A stretch of DNA of 31,541 nt, from contig NW_026971444.1 of assembly GCF_963678635.1 (NCBI RefSeq), positions 1-31,541 on the forward strand. The letters are read 5' to 3'. Of the stretch, positions 20,951 to 30,219 are shown piece after piece. Position 1 is the stretch's first letter. Each line of letters starts with the position of its first letter. The notes under the pieces were generated by a model, which saw only the letters and a list, made by a program, of their open reading frames with translations, had not been told where the DNA came from and made no database searches. Both the position numbers and the translations under genes were made by a program. The DNA comes from Symsagittifera roscoffensis. Taxonomy: Eukaryota > Xenacoelomorpha > Acoela > Convolutidae.

Positions 20951-21894
20951 TACAACTGAACCCTGATGAAGATAAATATTACCTTCTTACCCCATATCCC
21001 ACATTAATGCAATCACTCAAAAAATTTTCACCTGAAAGCATAAGAGCTATTGCTCGAAACCCAAATATTGACCTACAATCAATTGGAATATATTCAAAAT
21101 CCGATATCAAACATCACATTAGAACACAACAATTCCAAGAATTATTAACACAAATGGACACTATACAAAGACAATCAATTGACCAAAACTTACGCAAACT
21201 TGCCGAAACCGCAGGATTTGCAGATATTTATACACAAGATTATAGCGGATATTTTAAAGACATTAAAGACTATATATATCTAAACGGTGAAAAATACAGA
21301 CCACAAGATATTTCACCTATAAATATTTTTAGCTTTGTTACACTAAAAAATGAAATTCTCGATTTTCTAGGATGGCCCTACTACATCTTAGAAAAACTGA
21401 CTATTTTATACGCAATGTTTAACTTTATAGGATTTCTTTTTTCACTCTTAAAAGGAATCTACAATACATGCGCTATACACACACAAGTAAATAGACAAGC
21501 AAGTGTAGCACGCATACTATTTGCAGGATTTTTTGGAATTTTTTCATCATCAATAAACAAAATTCTTTTAGACGCACAAATAAAAGAATACAACACAAAA
21601 ATAGCAACAAGACAGAACACATATGACGAAGAACATAACAATGTAGACATAACGCCTACAGCACCACAATTACCACCCCTACCACATAACCATCCATTAT
21701 CCCTAGCCCCACGAAATTTTCGAAATCTAGCAATAACACATAATCCAAATTTTAGACCAACCATATCACAAAGTCCCATTCAACATATAATGACACATCA
21801 TTCACTAGATGAAAATACATATGAACAAATTATAGAACAACCCCATACCACCGCTTTTCAATCTCAAAAGAATAATTTTTTTAGCCCACGATGA
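20821..21894 (+). pseudogene. env: Envelope-like glycoprotein, C-terminal part with transmembrane segment
   Basis: The frame opens after TGA 20818-20820 and closes at TGA 21892-21894. It begins with a Cys-containing ectodomain end (CYKRIPIFYKNKVHFVD and, further on, WDTAVPCGSE), whose spacing resembles the last ectodomain region of other retroelement Env proteins. A juxtamembrane part, a hydrophobic span about 21409-21470 (LTILYAMFNFIGFLFSLLKG), a second hydrophobic patch (ILFAGFFGIFSS) and a ~110-residue Pro/Asn/His-rich tail follow, the tail probably lying inside the membrane. ATG at 21007 is the first in frame but likely internal. The stop overlaps the next ORF's ATG (ATGA). Confidence 0.7.
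21874..21884 (+). promoter_or_regulatory. Candidate splice acceptor before ORF 21891
   Basis: ATTTTTTTAG ends 6 bases before the ATG at 21891. This is the U-rich-AG form used at nematode 3' splice sites and would suit a spliced or trans-spliced mRNA for the next ORF. Confidence 0.4.
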
Positions 21895-22595
21895 GCCGAC
21901 AACTTGGAGCCCTACACCGCTCAAATTCCCATCCAACCAACCTCAACACTCCAATTACAATAATTCCACTTTTTGCTTTCCCGCCACCCGATTTCCCAAC
22001 CAATAATGTAACATCAGGCATGAATTCAGACACTAATTCACATATCTCAGTTTTATACTCCATTTCACAACTCAATAACCCAAATATTGAAACCCTTGAT
22101 GAATTTGCAGATTCTGAACCATCTCCATCCAATAATTTTCAAACCAACTCCTCAGTTTTTTCAAAACCCCCTTTTCAACCAATCCCACCAAATAACCCAC
22201 TCCCATCCATTTCTACACCCTCTTATGCTTCACAAGTCACCCCAACCTACTCTTCATTTCATTCAGACCGATCATCCAATTCTCCAGATACTCCCCAAAT
22301 CTCCCAGGAACATGATAATTTTAACACCCTACAACAACAACCCTTCCACCTTGAAAACCCCACTATAAACCAGATTTCATCCACAATAGAATCATCAAAC
22401 CCACCTACCCCTACACCCTCTTCAGCTTATACCGCATCATTAGCACCATCATCCACATCCACCGAATCATCAATTAGCACTAATCGAGCTTACCGCACTT
22501 TCAAAAGAAAATTCCCAAACCATCCATTTCCATCAAAACCAGGAACAGCCCGTGAATATATTAATCATCCAAAACTAACACAAAAGATTTTTTAG
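21891..22595 (+). CDS. Accessory ORF X, Pro/Ser/Thr/Asn-rich
   Basis: A 234-residue uninterrupted ORF whose ATG overlaps the env stop (ATGA). The whole protein is low-complexity: Pro, Ser, Thr, Asn and Gln make up most of residues 10-200, without Cys or a membrane segment. Only the C-terminus is ordered-looking and basic (RAYRTFKRKFPNHPFPSKPG, then TAREYINH). A disordered protein with a basic tail could be a regulatory, scaffold or nucleic-acid-binding factor, but nothing recognisable supports a function. It resembles in composition, not in visible sequence, the reversed Pro/Ser/Thr-rich ORF at 18268-19443. Its intactness contrasts with the interrupted Gag-Pol. Confidence 0.6.
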   Translation: MSRQLGALHRSNSHPTNLNTPITIIPLFAFPPPDFPTNNVTSGMNSDTNSHISVLYSISQLNNPNIETLDEFADSEPSPSNNFQTNSSVFSKPPFQPIPPNNPLPSISTPSYASQVTPTYSSFHSDRSSNSPDTPQISQEHDNFNTLQQQPFHLENPTINQISSTIESSNPPTPTPSSAYTASLAPSSTSTESSISTNRAYRTFKRKFPNHPFPSKPGTAREYINHPKLTQKIF

Positions 22596-22612
22596 CCATC
22601 ACCTTACCCTCA

Positions 22613-22621
22613 TTTCCACAG
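22613..22621 (+). promoter_or_regulatory. Candidate splice acceptor before ORF Y
   Basis: TTTCCACAG lies 6 bases upstream of the first codon of ORF Y as drawn (TTG at 22628). A second U-rich acceptor, ATTTTTTAG, coincides with the stop of ORF X at 22595. Confidence 0.4.
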
Positions 22622-22627
22622 TATACA

Positions 22628-23695
22628 TTGAATACCCCTAACGACACTAACGACACACGTAGTTTTGTAGATGAACAAGTTTTAATGCCTACACTTCATT
22701 GGACATCATATTATCATTTTACTAACCCCCTTTGCCTACCTTTATCTAATACTCACATCGATATAGAAAGAAATCAAGATATGCTATATCGACTCACCAC
22801 ACCACTAACACATAGACAATTTACTTATATAGGATATAAAAAGTCACTAAAAACATACACTGCACCCCGAGCAAACGAATATACGCTAGAATATTACGAT
22901 CACAACATCATCCGAGCTAACCAAGACCAATTTTTAGATGATGATCGTTTCGCTAACCCACAAATCACAGAAAAATTCTTCATAAAAACACCATATGTAT
23001 TTACACTCAATATATTTGATCGCAAATTCGACCACGTCATTTCTGAAGCACTAACCGACACACAAGCTTACGAAAGTTTTAAAGAAAAATTTCAATTATT
23101 TTCACTAACCTTTCATTTCCTTGCACCACATGAACGAGATTTGCACTGCTCACACGACATTATGTTACGCACTAAACAAACCCACACATATACATATTAT
23201 CGCTTCATACAAAATCACTTTGATCTACACACTCCATCAAGACAACCACACCACCGTTTTCAATTTATTAACTATAAATACACATCACCATTTTTTCTTA
23301 ACTTCACATATTGCATCAAAGATACTAACCTTCACGGTATTCTTCGCAATTATGACCCCATAACCCAAATGTATATTTTTTGTCCCATCACGAAGACCTT
23401 CAACGCAGAAGAATCCAGACCCTTCCTTATCCCACATGAATTTATTCAACCTATAGAAATCCCAATATTAGAATTCATCCACAACACTAAATACAATCCT
23501 AAATTATATAATCTCATCCAAAACACACCTTATGATTTTGCAGTTGGCACTGAAGAACTAAAAACCATTAAAGCACTTCAATTGCTTTGGCCACTGCTTC
23601 AAACTAAAAACATCATTCGCATACTAGCAAAATTACTAACAAATTCCGACATAATACACGACATCTTCCCCCACGGTTTTTTCCCCGACGACTAA
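22628..23695 (+). CDS. Accessory ORF Y, unrecognised 355-residue protein
   Basis: An open frame of 355 codons ending in TAA 23693-23695. It is mixed in composition, rich in aromatic and charged residues (Tyr, Phe, His, Asp), and looks like a folded soluble protein rather than a disordered one. There is no signal peptide, membrane span, zinc motif or catalytic signature I recognise. Notable stretches are LAPHERDLHCSHDIM (residues about 165-180) and a helical end (TIKALQLLWPLLQTKNIIRI). The first ATG is codon 20 (22685), so translation may begin there, or the N-terminus may come from a spliced exon through the acceptor at 22621. A perfect splice donor follows the stop. It is intact, so either it is under selection or it is young. 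Confidence 0.65.
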   Translation: MNTPNDTNDTRSFVDEQVLMPTLHWTSYYHFTNPLCLPLSNTHIDIERNQDMLYRLTTPLTHRQFTYIGYKKSLKTYTAPRANEYTLEYYDHNIIRANQDQFLDDDRFANPQITEKFFIKTPYVFTLNIFDRKFDHVISEALTDTQAYESFKEKFQLFSLTFHFLAPHERDLHCSHDIMLRTKQTHTYTYYRFIQNHFDLHTPSRQPHHRFQFINYKYTSPFFLNFTYCIKDTNLHGILRNYDPITQMYIFCPITKTFNAEESRPFLIPHEFIQPIEIPILEFIHNTKYNPKLYNLIQNTPYDFAVGTEELKTIKALQLLWPLLQTKNIIRILAKLLTNSDIIHDIFPHGFFPDD

Positions 23696-23698
23696 CAG

Positions 23699-23777
23699 GT
23701 AAGTATAATTTATACATATTCTTAACTAATAAATTCAAATTGAAAAACTAACCATTCTTTATCCATGTCTCTTTTAG
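23699..23777 (+). other. Candidate 79-bp intron just after ORF Y
   Basis: CAG/GTAAGTA, a perfect 5' splice-site match, begins four bases after the ORF Y stop. TCTCTTTTAG at 23768-23777 gives a matching 3' site. The size is typical for small nematode introns. It would be a 3' UTR intron of the last ORF. Confidence 0.4.
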
Positions 23778-24544
23778 ATTTTTAGTCTTCATCTCACGAT
23801 CATCTGCAAAATACACAAAAGAAAAATAAAAAATAGAAAACTTCTTCAAATTGTTCAAAACTCTAATAATCTTTTGCACCAGCTAAATTAAATAAAATTC
23901 ATACCAATGTAGTAAATTAATTTATAAATTATTTCCCTAAAAGCAGTAATTCTAATAATGATGAAAATTTGTAACTTAATTTTTCCCCAAAACTAGCAGT
24001 AAAATTGAAATTCTATGTAGTAAATTGATAAAACGAAAATGCAGTACTAACCTTTTGATATTTTCATTCACTCGCACAAGAATTCTATCCAAACTCGCAC
24101 AGCTCGCCCACGAAGAATTGTTTAAATAATGAATTTCAGTTTCAAGCTTTCACACTCAACAACTCTAACACACGATAACAAGTTTCAAACTTTCCTTTAA
24201 CCCGGTTGGAAAGGAATTATATACTAAACAAAACTAACCAACGCAGCTTACTAAACACCACAACACATAGAATAACAGCATGACTAAGAAAAGGAAACCA
24301 ACGGTACCCAAACCGGATTAACCCAGTTTAAAACTGGATAATTTATTCTTTTGAAGACTATTATAAAGTCTAAGAAAGAAATAATAAAACACAAAAAAGT
24401 CGAAAGACAAACCCATACCAAAAACAATTTGATTTTTTAAAAAAGGATACAACCAACGAAACATAAGAAAAACCACTATAAACCCAACATAAAACGTTAT
24501 CACATAACAGGACCTCTCACAAAAACCGCACGAAATCATACTCC
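23778..24544 (+). other. Non-coding tail of the element, first part
   Basis: About 770 bp of AT-rich DNA with stops in all plus frames. A 73-codon minus frame (24318-24539) is hydrophobic by composition only, with no homology visible. No gene is supported. Confidence 0.45.
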
Positions 24545-24625
24545 CACTCCTGGCCTAACCCACCAGAGAGGACGTCCTGAGCATGCTCTATAGCCGGCCT
24601 AACCCACCGCGCTACATCCACGCTT
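24545..24625. other. GC-rich structured island with palindromes and a tRNA-like A box
   Basis: Inside the AT-rich tail, GGCCTAACCCACC occurs twice as a direct repeat (24552-24564 and 24596-24608). Between the copies two perfect 10-bp palindromes abut: AGGACGTCCT (24569-24578) and GAGCATGCTC (24579-24588). On the minus strand TAGCGCGGTGGG resembles a Pol III A box, but I find no good B box, so a tRNA-derived SINE remnant is only a possibility. Confidence 0.45.
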
Positions 24626-25288
24626 TGTGACCACACTCCTATTTTTAATAAGAGGTACTCAAGGGTGAGTAACTCTTCAAAATAACCGAACTAAAACAAA
24701 AAGCTTTTGTGAAAACAACTAACCAAAATCATAATTAAAACACCGAACTAATAGAAATTTTATAAAATGTAAATTACACCTTGCAGTATATAGATCAGCA
24801 TACAACACCAAAGACGAACAGCCAAAGACAAAAGGACACCACTACACTCTAAAAAGAATGGCCAACCACAATCAATATGCCGTCCACAATCACAACTCAA
24901 AGGATTTAGAGTACGACTTGACTTCGCAGAAAAGGACTTCATTGAACTAGACCAATGACCACCTCGATGTTCAAGTATACGTACAGATCCGAGTAACCAG
25001 GCATCCCCTCCACGCACAATCTCCACGCCATTCCCAGACTAGGTTGAACACAAAAGAAGTTCTCTACATGGAACAGAAAAACCTATCAAAGCCAACCATT
25101 CTGAAATCAGATTTGAGTTTGTTGCGAAAACCCAGTCGTTGTCATGAGAAGACACAGCGATTGAACCTGGAACTTCTCTAACAAGAAAACCCAGAAGAAA
25201 TATGATGTTCGCCAAATACCAACGTCCATCATCCATCCTTTGAATTGCAGAAAGACTATTCTAAAAAACTCTGTAAAACCCGGATGGG
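24626..25288. other. Non-coding tail of the element, second part
   Basis: About 660 bp, less AT-rich than the rest of the tail. Two minus-strand frames (24760-25026, 88 codons; 25039-25236, 65 codons) are open but show no recognised motif. The base composition differs from the upstream element and could indicate a nested insertion. The last bases before the LTR (GGATGGG) are short for a polypurine tract. Confidence 0.4.
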
Positions 25289-25691
25289 TGGAACCTGATC
25301 TAAACTACATTTTATGATTGGATAAATTAGATATTTTACCACTGTAAAGTATTTAATATTAACCAATCATGATCCATCTAACTAACAACCCACTTATTTG
25401 TAGGTGCTGAAATTACTTGTAATTTCAGCACCAGAGAGATTTGAATTTAACTTAGAAATTAGTTGCCTCTCCAAGAGAACTTCAGCAGCCGCAATAAACC
25501 AGTATACCCTAGATCTATTGAGCCTAGCAGAGACTAGTTAAACAACCTGAGACTAGAATAGTATAAGAGTAAGATTAGGATCGGTATTAGACTAAGAAGT
25601 TGCACGAATCTATCCGGCCGAAAATAAGATAGCGTGACGAGCAGACGGTGTACCCTATCCGAAATTACTCTATGAGTTAACCACATCGGTC
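25289..25691 (+). repeat. 3' long terminal repeat
   Basis: 403 bp, identical to 6299-6701 except G at 25403 for A at 6413, and at the same spacing throughout (offset 18990). AATAAA lies at 25493-25498. Near-identity indicates a recent integration, because the two LTRs are copied from one template. Confidence 0.93.
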
Positions 25692-25693
25692 CT

Positions 25694-25698
25694 AGCTC
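25694..25698. repeat. Possible target-site duplication AGCTC (right)
   Basis: Matches 6293-6297. Two unshared bases (CT) lie between it and the end of LTR identity. Confidence 0.45.
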
Positions 25699-27120
25699 AC
25701 TCCGGTTAAACAGTATTTTTTGCGATATTTAAGTTCTCTAAAGCAGTTAGCAATCAAATAAATAAAGTTTTAATTTCCTCATTATAATTTACATAGATCG
25801 CTCGAACATTTTTTAAAACAAATTGAGAATTAAAATAATTTACACTGTCCAAATTTCGTTCAGAATTCAATAGATCTGAAGCTTAGCTCTATTTTTTTTA
25901 TTGAATTTGTGGTCATTTACAAGAACATAAACTATTGAAAATATCATTTTCAAAGTTAATGACACATATGACTCATTATGACACAAAACCGAGGTGAAAA
26001 ATTATCTTTCAAGTTTGAGCGTAGGACATCATTTTTTTTAGATGACACAAAAAGTTTCCATGACAAATTTGAAAAATGTCTGAAAACAATATTCCAAATT
26101 TTTCTCCGAAATCCGCTACAATGTGATTATCAAAAGCTTGTTTGAAGCGTGATAAAAGTTGTGCGTTTTTAAGTTTTCTCGTATATCGGGGCGACTCTTT
26201 CGACTACTGACTGCTTTTTAAAACCAACTGCTTTTTAAAACCATGCTAAATATATATGTTTGAACTGTAATAGCGTGTGGAGAGGGTATTTCAAAAACGG
26301 GTAAAATAGATTTCGATATTTCATCAACTTTTTCAGTCAAACAGTACTCAATAAGATTTAAACCGCAGTCAGATCATTCAAGGCGTCGCCCTGATGCGAG
26401 CTTTTTATAACAAATGTTTCGCTTACAAGGCTACAAAATTTCGATATCAATATAAACCGATCATTTTACATGATTTGACACGACAATAGGTGACATTGTT
26501 GTATGTAAAACTATGAATAATTAAAACTACAAATATTGTTCATTTGACATTGAAGAAGCTAGGAACAAAAAATGTGTATTTGTCATTGAAGAAAACATAA
26601 AGACGATAGTTTGCATCGCTCCACTTATAACTATGGTTAAGTAAACAGCTAAAATATGTTTATTTGGAAATAAATATACAACGCATTGCCTTAGCTAAAT
26701 AGCTTTACCAATTCGACAATAGTAAAGTCGACGAAAAGTTATATTCTCAAAAGTAACCAAAATGATTTTTACGCAATCAAATTTCTTTATGTTTCTCTCA
26801 ATCTATCGTAAGTGAATTTTGTCGATTCTTGTCGCTACTTCTTGTGCACTGTTTTTTGTCTGGTTCATTTCAGTTGCGTTGTTTGCAACTCCTCTGCAAA
26901 TACATTTTTGTGGAATCTCAAAAGAGCCAGCAGTTGTTTTTTGGGATGGAATACTTAAAAACACCATATAATTGATATGGTATTTGATTTCATTACTACC
27001 ACACAAGGGGACGAAAACAAGCATAAACCTTAATTTATATTAAAAAAAATCGAATAAAAAAAAACAATTCATTTTATCAAAAGGTTAAAGTTCAATTCCT
27101 CTGAATTTTCTATTTTTCAG
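25699..27120. other. Host DNA right of the retroelement
   Basis: About 1.4 kb of AT-rich intergenic or intronic sequence. A 16-base direct repeat CTGCTTTTTAAAACCA occurs near 26211 and 26229. One minus-strand frame at 26803-27024 (73 codons) begins with ATG and has a fairly protein-like composition, but no homolog or splice context confirms it. The sequence ends in a U-rich acceptor (TCTATTTTTCAG) at 27120. Confidence 0.4.
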
Positions 27121-27214
27121 ATCTCCTTATTGACAATGCTCGGAGTGCATATTCATTTGAATTTGTTTTACCGGACTCCAAAACCATACGCGGAGCAACC
27201 TGTCGCAGTTTTAG
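27121..27214 (+). CDS. Candidate internal exon A of an unidentified host gene
   Basis: 94 bp between a strong acceptor TATTTTTCAG and a donor TTTTAG/GTCAGT. One frame (first two bases completing a codon) is open and reads as ordinary protein, including SAYSFEFVLPDSKTIRG. It is followed by AG, leaving a two-base codon remainder that fits the next candidate exon at 27894. I do not recognise the protein. It lies just outside the 2.13-kb duplicated block, so only one copy exists in the window. Upstream exons are not identifiable. Confidence 0.5.
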
Positions 27215-27590
27215 GTCAGTAAAATTTCGTTTTTTTGTAGCAACCTCAATGTGTAATTATGAGAGAATTTTTAACCTGATGTCAAGAAAATCATAGATTT
27301 TCGAAAATCAAGATTTTGGAAAAGTTAATAATCATAATTACAATAATATGAGTTGAACAATTGGATACTTAAAGTAAAAAAAGAGGTAAAACTTTTTTAT
27401 CGATGCTTCATCTATGCAAAAAATGTTCTTCAATAATTCTCCACAAAAATTGAGGCTAATAATAAGTCTGTAAACATCAATGAGTAATTTGAAAGAGGAG
27501 TAATTTAAAAGCTTTTAATTGAGTTCTTTGAAATGTCAAAACTTATTTTCCCACTCATTTTGTCTCTTTACTGTTTTTCGGCTTTTTCAG

Positions 27591-27599
27591 ACTTTCTAG
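27591..27599 (+). other. Possible 9-nt microexon
   Basis: CTTTTTCAG precedes ACTTTCTAG, which is followed by GTTAGT. A nine-base exon would keep the phase between exons A and B. The arrangement is repeated unchanged at 29721-29729. Confidence 0.2.
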
Positions 27600-27893
27600 G
27601 TTAGTTTGTTTGAATCAATTTTTGTTTTTCTCGAACTCCCTTATGCCTTGGCTCCTGAGTCTCAAAATTGTTTCAAAGTTTTGGAATAGTCAATATATTT
27701 AAAACCAATTGTAAGGTTCCTATTTTCAAGGGTAAAATCTTGACACGAATTTTACAAGAAAAATTACGACTAGTTCTGCACTGCAAAGTTCTCATCTTGT
27801 TTTAGCTCTTTCAGATTGATGAAATTTTACTCGAAAAAAAAATCAGCTTGCAATTTGTCAATTTGTATTTCAACAGTCAATTTTGTATTTTAG

Positions 27894-28089
27894 TCCCTAT
27901 TTCTGCATGGTTCGATATTACACTTCCACATTCCAGCAACGTGATCCCTTCTGGAATGACACGTTTGCCATTGAAAGGATGAGTCGCTCAATATTCAGGA
28001 AAAATAATTGGTTTTCTTTGGACCCTGAGCTCGAGCCCTCAGGTTGCAATTTTAGTTATGATTTCATCAACCGCAAATTTTCGATTTAG
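27894..28089 (+). CDS. Candidate exon B of the host gene
   Basis: It begins after the acceptor TTGTATTTTAG (AG at 27892-27893). The phase left by exon A gives the frame that is open for ~65 codons: it reads CMVRYYTSTFQQRDPFWND, then FAIERMSRSIFRKNNWF and DPELEPSG, and ends at TAG 28087-28089. A donor CTCAG/GTTGCA at 28042 could instead splice onward to the exon at 28563. The aromatic and charged composition looks like real protein, but no family is recognised. The duplicated version at 30024 has lost the acceptor AG. Confidence 0.5.
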
Positions 28090-28562
28090 TTATTTTAGTT
28101 TTTTATAACCAGACAAAGTGCAGATTTATGCCTCTTTACAAAAAAGAACACAGAAACTTAAGTTTTGATTTTTTGCCTATTTAAATCACCAGGTTTCAAG
28201 CGATCCATTAAGTTCAATTCTTAACTCGATAGAAAACAATTTCTCAAATGTATATCGGCCAAATTGATAATTTCAATTTTTTCCTTAAGTTATGGTTTTT
28301 TTTTAAAATATTTGTTTCAAAAAATTATAGAGCCTCGTTTTCACCACAATAGTTCTCGCAAGAGCGACTCTTTAACTGTTTTTTTTTCGGAAAGGTAGCT
28401 AACGAACCTCGAAACGTTCAATTCAATAAACATTAAAACAACAACTCTAATCTAGATCCTCAAATCATAAAATTGAAGGCTATGAGATTATAGTTGGCAG
28501 GAGCGTTATGGCAGGAATGTTATATAGATATTTTAACCTAATTTTCTGTGTTTTCTGTACAG

Positions 28563-28733
28563 GAACCATTTTTTTCTCATCTAAAAACAGAAAGAGTCTG
28601 TTTCTGGGAAGAATCATTAGAGATCAGTTCACTGCATAACCGCAACAAGAAAAACATGTTTCGAGCATACACAATAGCCCTAGCAATACAACGCAAATTA
28701 ACTATTGTTATAACAAAAGTTGCGTTGCACTAG
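28563..28733 (+). CDS. Candidate exon C of the host gene
   Basis: Follows the acceptor TTTTCTGTACAG at 28562. Two frames are possible. The longer one is open to TAG at 28731-28733 (EPFFSHLKTERVCFWEE, then a Lys/Arg-rich end NRNKKNMFRAY). The one in phase with a donor at 28042 ends at TAA near 28637. The choice cannot be made from the sequence alone. An identical copy lies at 30694-30864. Confidence 0.35.
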   Translation, partial: EPFFSHLKTERVCFWEESLEISSLHNRNKKNMFRAYTIALAIQRKLTIVITKVALH

Positions 28734-29279
28734 ATTCGAAAGTTTCAGGTAATGTGTACTGATGGTTTGCACAACCGTCTATCCAATGGTTGTTCGGGGT
28801 TAGAGAACTAACAGTAGATTTTTTTTCTAGCTAGGAATAGCCTAGATGTAGATAATTCTGATAAGAAACTAGATGAGAACTAAAGAAAATTAAGAAAACT
28901 CGGTTGTCTGTCCATGGGAGTCCATCCCTGTAGCCAGTCCTGGCCTGTGAAAAAATTATTTCAAACTTTTGGTGGTATGGCACTAAACTTCTTGGAGCAG
29001 TCTTAGATTCCAGGCCTAGACTTTCATAGTTTTTGGTTGAATTTCTAAAACTGCAAAAGTTTTTGAATCTGCCCGAAATCAAAACAAGCCAAAGGCACAA
29101 GATTTTCCCATAAAAGAAAACCCATAGCTTATTTGGCAGAAAATCGCAGTAGAACTGCATTTGTAGATTGAATATTGAAAATAAAAATCAAAACTTTCAC
29201 AAACTTAAAATAAGCAAACTGTTTTTATGAGCCTAAAAATGACTTTGCGGCGCTAAAAAGATAAGAACATATTTGGAAA
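28734..29279. other. Unassigned DNA downstream of exon C
   Basis: A 109-codon minus-strand frame (29160-28831) crosses most of this stretch. It is present unchanged in the second tandem copy, which is expected from the duplication alone. The sequence looks like dispersed repeat rather than gene. Confidence 0.4.
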
Positions 29280-29465
29280 CAATTGATGATTTCCTGGATG
29301 GGTACTTGACAGGTGCCCAGGCCTGGTTTTTCCAGGATGTTTTTAAAACTTCTGGCAGGGTTCTTGGATCGCATGTGAGTTCAGGACTGCCACGATTGTC
29401 CGGGACTCTTGAGGTTCCTGGCAGGAAAACTAGGAATTTACTGTCGCTATGTAACCCGGGAATTC
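29280..29465. repeat. CCTGG/CCAGG-rich repeat-like segment
   Basis: Dense occurrence of CCTGG, CCAGG, TTCCTGG and CTGGCAGG words within about 190 bp, more GC-rich than its surroundings. It probably belongs to a dispersed repeat. It lies at the end of tandem copy 1 and recurs in copy 2 from 31411. Confidence 0.45.
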
Positions 29466-30023
29466 GTGTTTTATTTTATGAGTTGAACAATTGGATACTT
29501 AAAGTAAAAAAAGAGGTAAAACTTTTTTATCGATGCTTCATCTATGCAAAAAATGTTCATCAATAATTCTCCACAAAAATTGAGGCTAATAATAAGTCTG
29601 TAAACATCAACGAGTAATTTGAAAGAGGAGTAATTTAAAAGCTTTTAATTGAGTTCTTTGAAATGTCAAAACTTATTTTCCCACTCATTTTGTCTCTTTA
29701 CTGTTTTTCGGCTTTTTCAGACTTTCTAGGTTAGTTTGTTTGAATCAATTTTTGTTTTTCTCGAACTCCCTTATGCCTTGGCTCCTGAGTCTCAAAATTG
29801 TTTCAAAGTTTTGGAATAGTCAATATATTTAAAACCAATTGTAAGGTTCCTATTTTCAAGGGTAAAATCTTGACACGAATTTTACAAGAAAAATTACGAC
29901 TAGTTCTGCACTGCAAAGTTCTCATCTTGTTTTAGCTCTTTCAGATTGATGAAATTTTACTCGAAAAAAAAATCAGCTTGCAATTTGTCAATTTGTATTT
30001 CAACAGTCAATTTTGTATTTTTG

Positions 30024-30219
30024 TCCCTATTTCTGCATGGTTCGATATTACACTTCCACATTCCAGCAACGTGATCCCTTCTGGAATGACACGTTTGCCA
30101 TTGAAAGGATGAGTCGCTCAATATTCAGGAAAAATAATTGGTTTTCTTTGGACCCTGAGCTCGAGCCCTCAGGTTGCAATTTTAGTTATGATTTCATCAA
30201 CCGCAAATTTTCGATTTAG
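30024..30219 (+). pseudogene. Exon B copy in the second tandem unit, splice acceptor lost
   Basis: Same protein reading as 27894-28089, but the preceding TTTTAG has become TTTTTG (A to T at 30022), which removes the AG needed for splicing at this point. It also has no exon A in front of it. Probably not expressed as the same exon. Confidence 0.45.

Larger units (their letters stand above)
6299..25691 (+). mobile_element. Giant Ty3/Gypsy-type LTR retroelement with env and accessory ORFs
   Basis: A 19.4-kb element bounded by near-identical 403-bp LTRs. It contains Gag with a zinc knuckle, aspartic protease, RT/RNase H, integrase after RNase H (the Ty3/Gypsy order), a split envelope gene and at least two further ORFs. 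Ordinary LTR elements are about 5 to 10 kb, so this is roughly double. The LTRs point to recent insertion. Nevertheless Gag-Pol has five in-frame stops, and the first part of env lies in reverse orientation. The copy is probably not autonomous as it stands. Its name within the family cannot be given without database comparison. Confidence 0.93.
27347..29476. repeat. 2.13-kb tandem duplication, copy 1
   Basis: The block from TATGAGTTGAACAATTGG to about 29476 is followed directly by a second copy (offset 2130, then 2131 after a one-base change in a T run near 28385). It contains candidate exons B and C and a CCTGG-rich repeat at its end. Confidence 0.93.

Noticed and set aside
22087-22368. 93-codon ORF inside ORF X
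   Set aside because: Pro/His/Leu-rich reading of the same C/A-rich sequence in another frame, with no independent support.
24500-24625. A tRNA gene on the minus strand
   Set aside because: An A-box-like word is present, but there is no B box and no cloverleaf.
28831-29160. 109-codon minus-strand ORF, repeated at 30962-31291
   Set aside because: Its conservation follows from the recent tandem duplication. No motif or splice context supports it.
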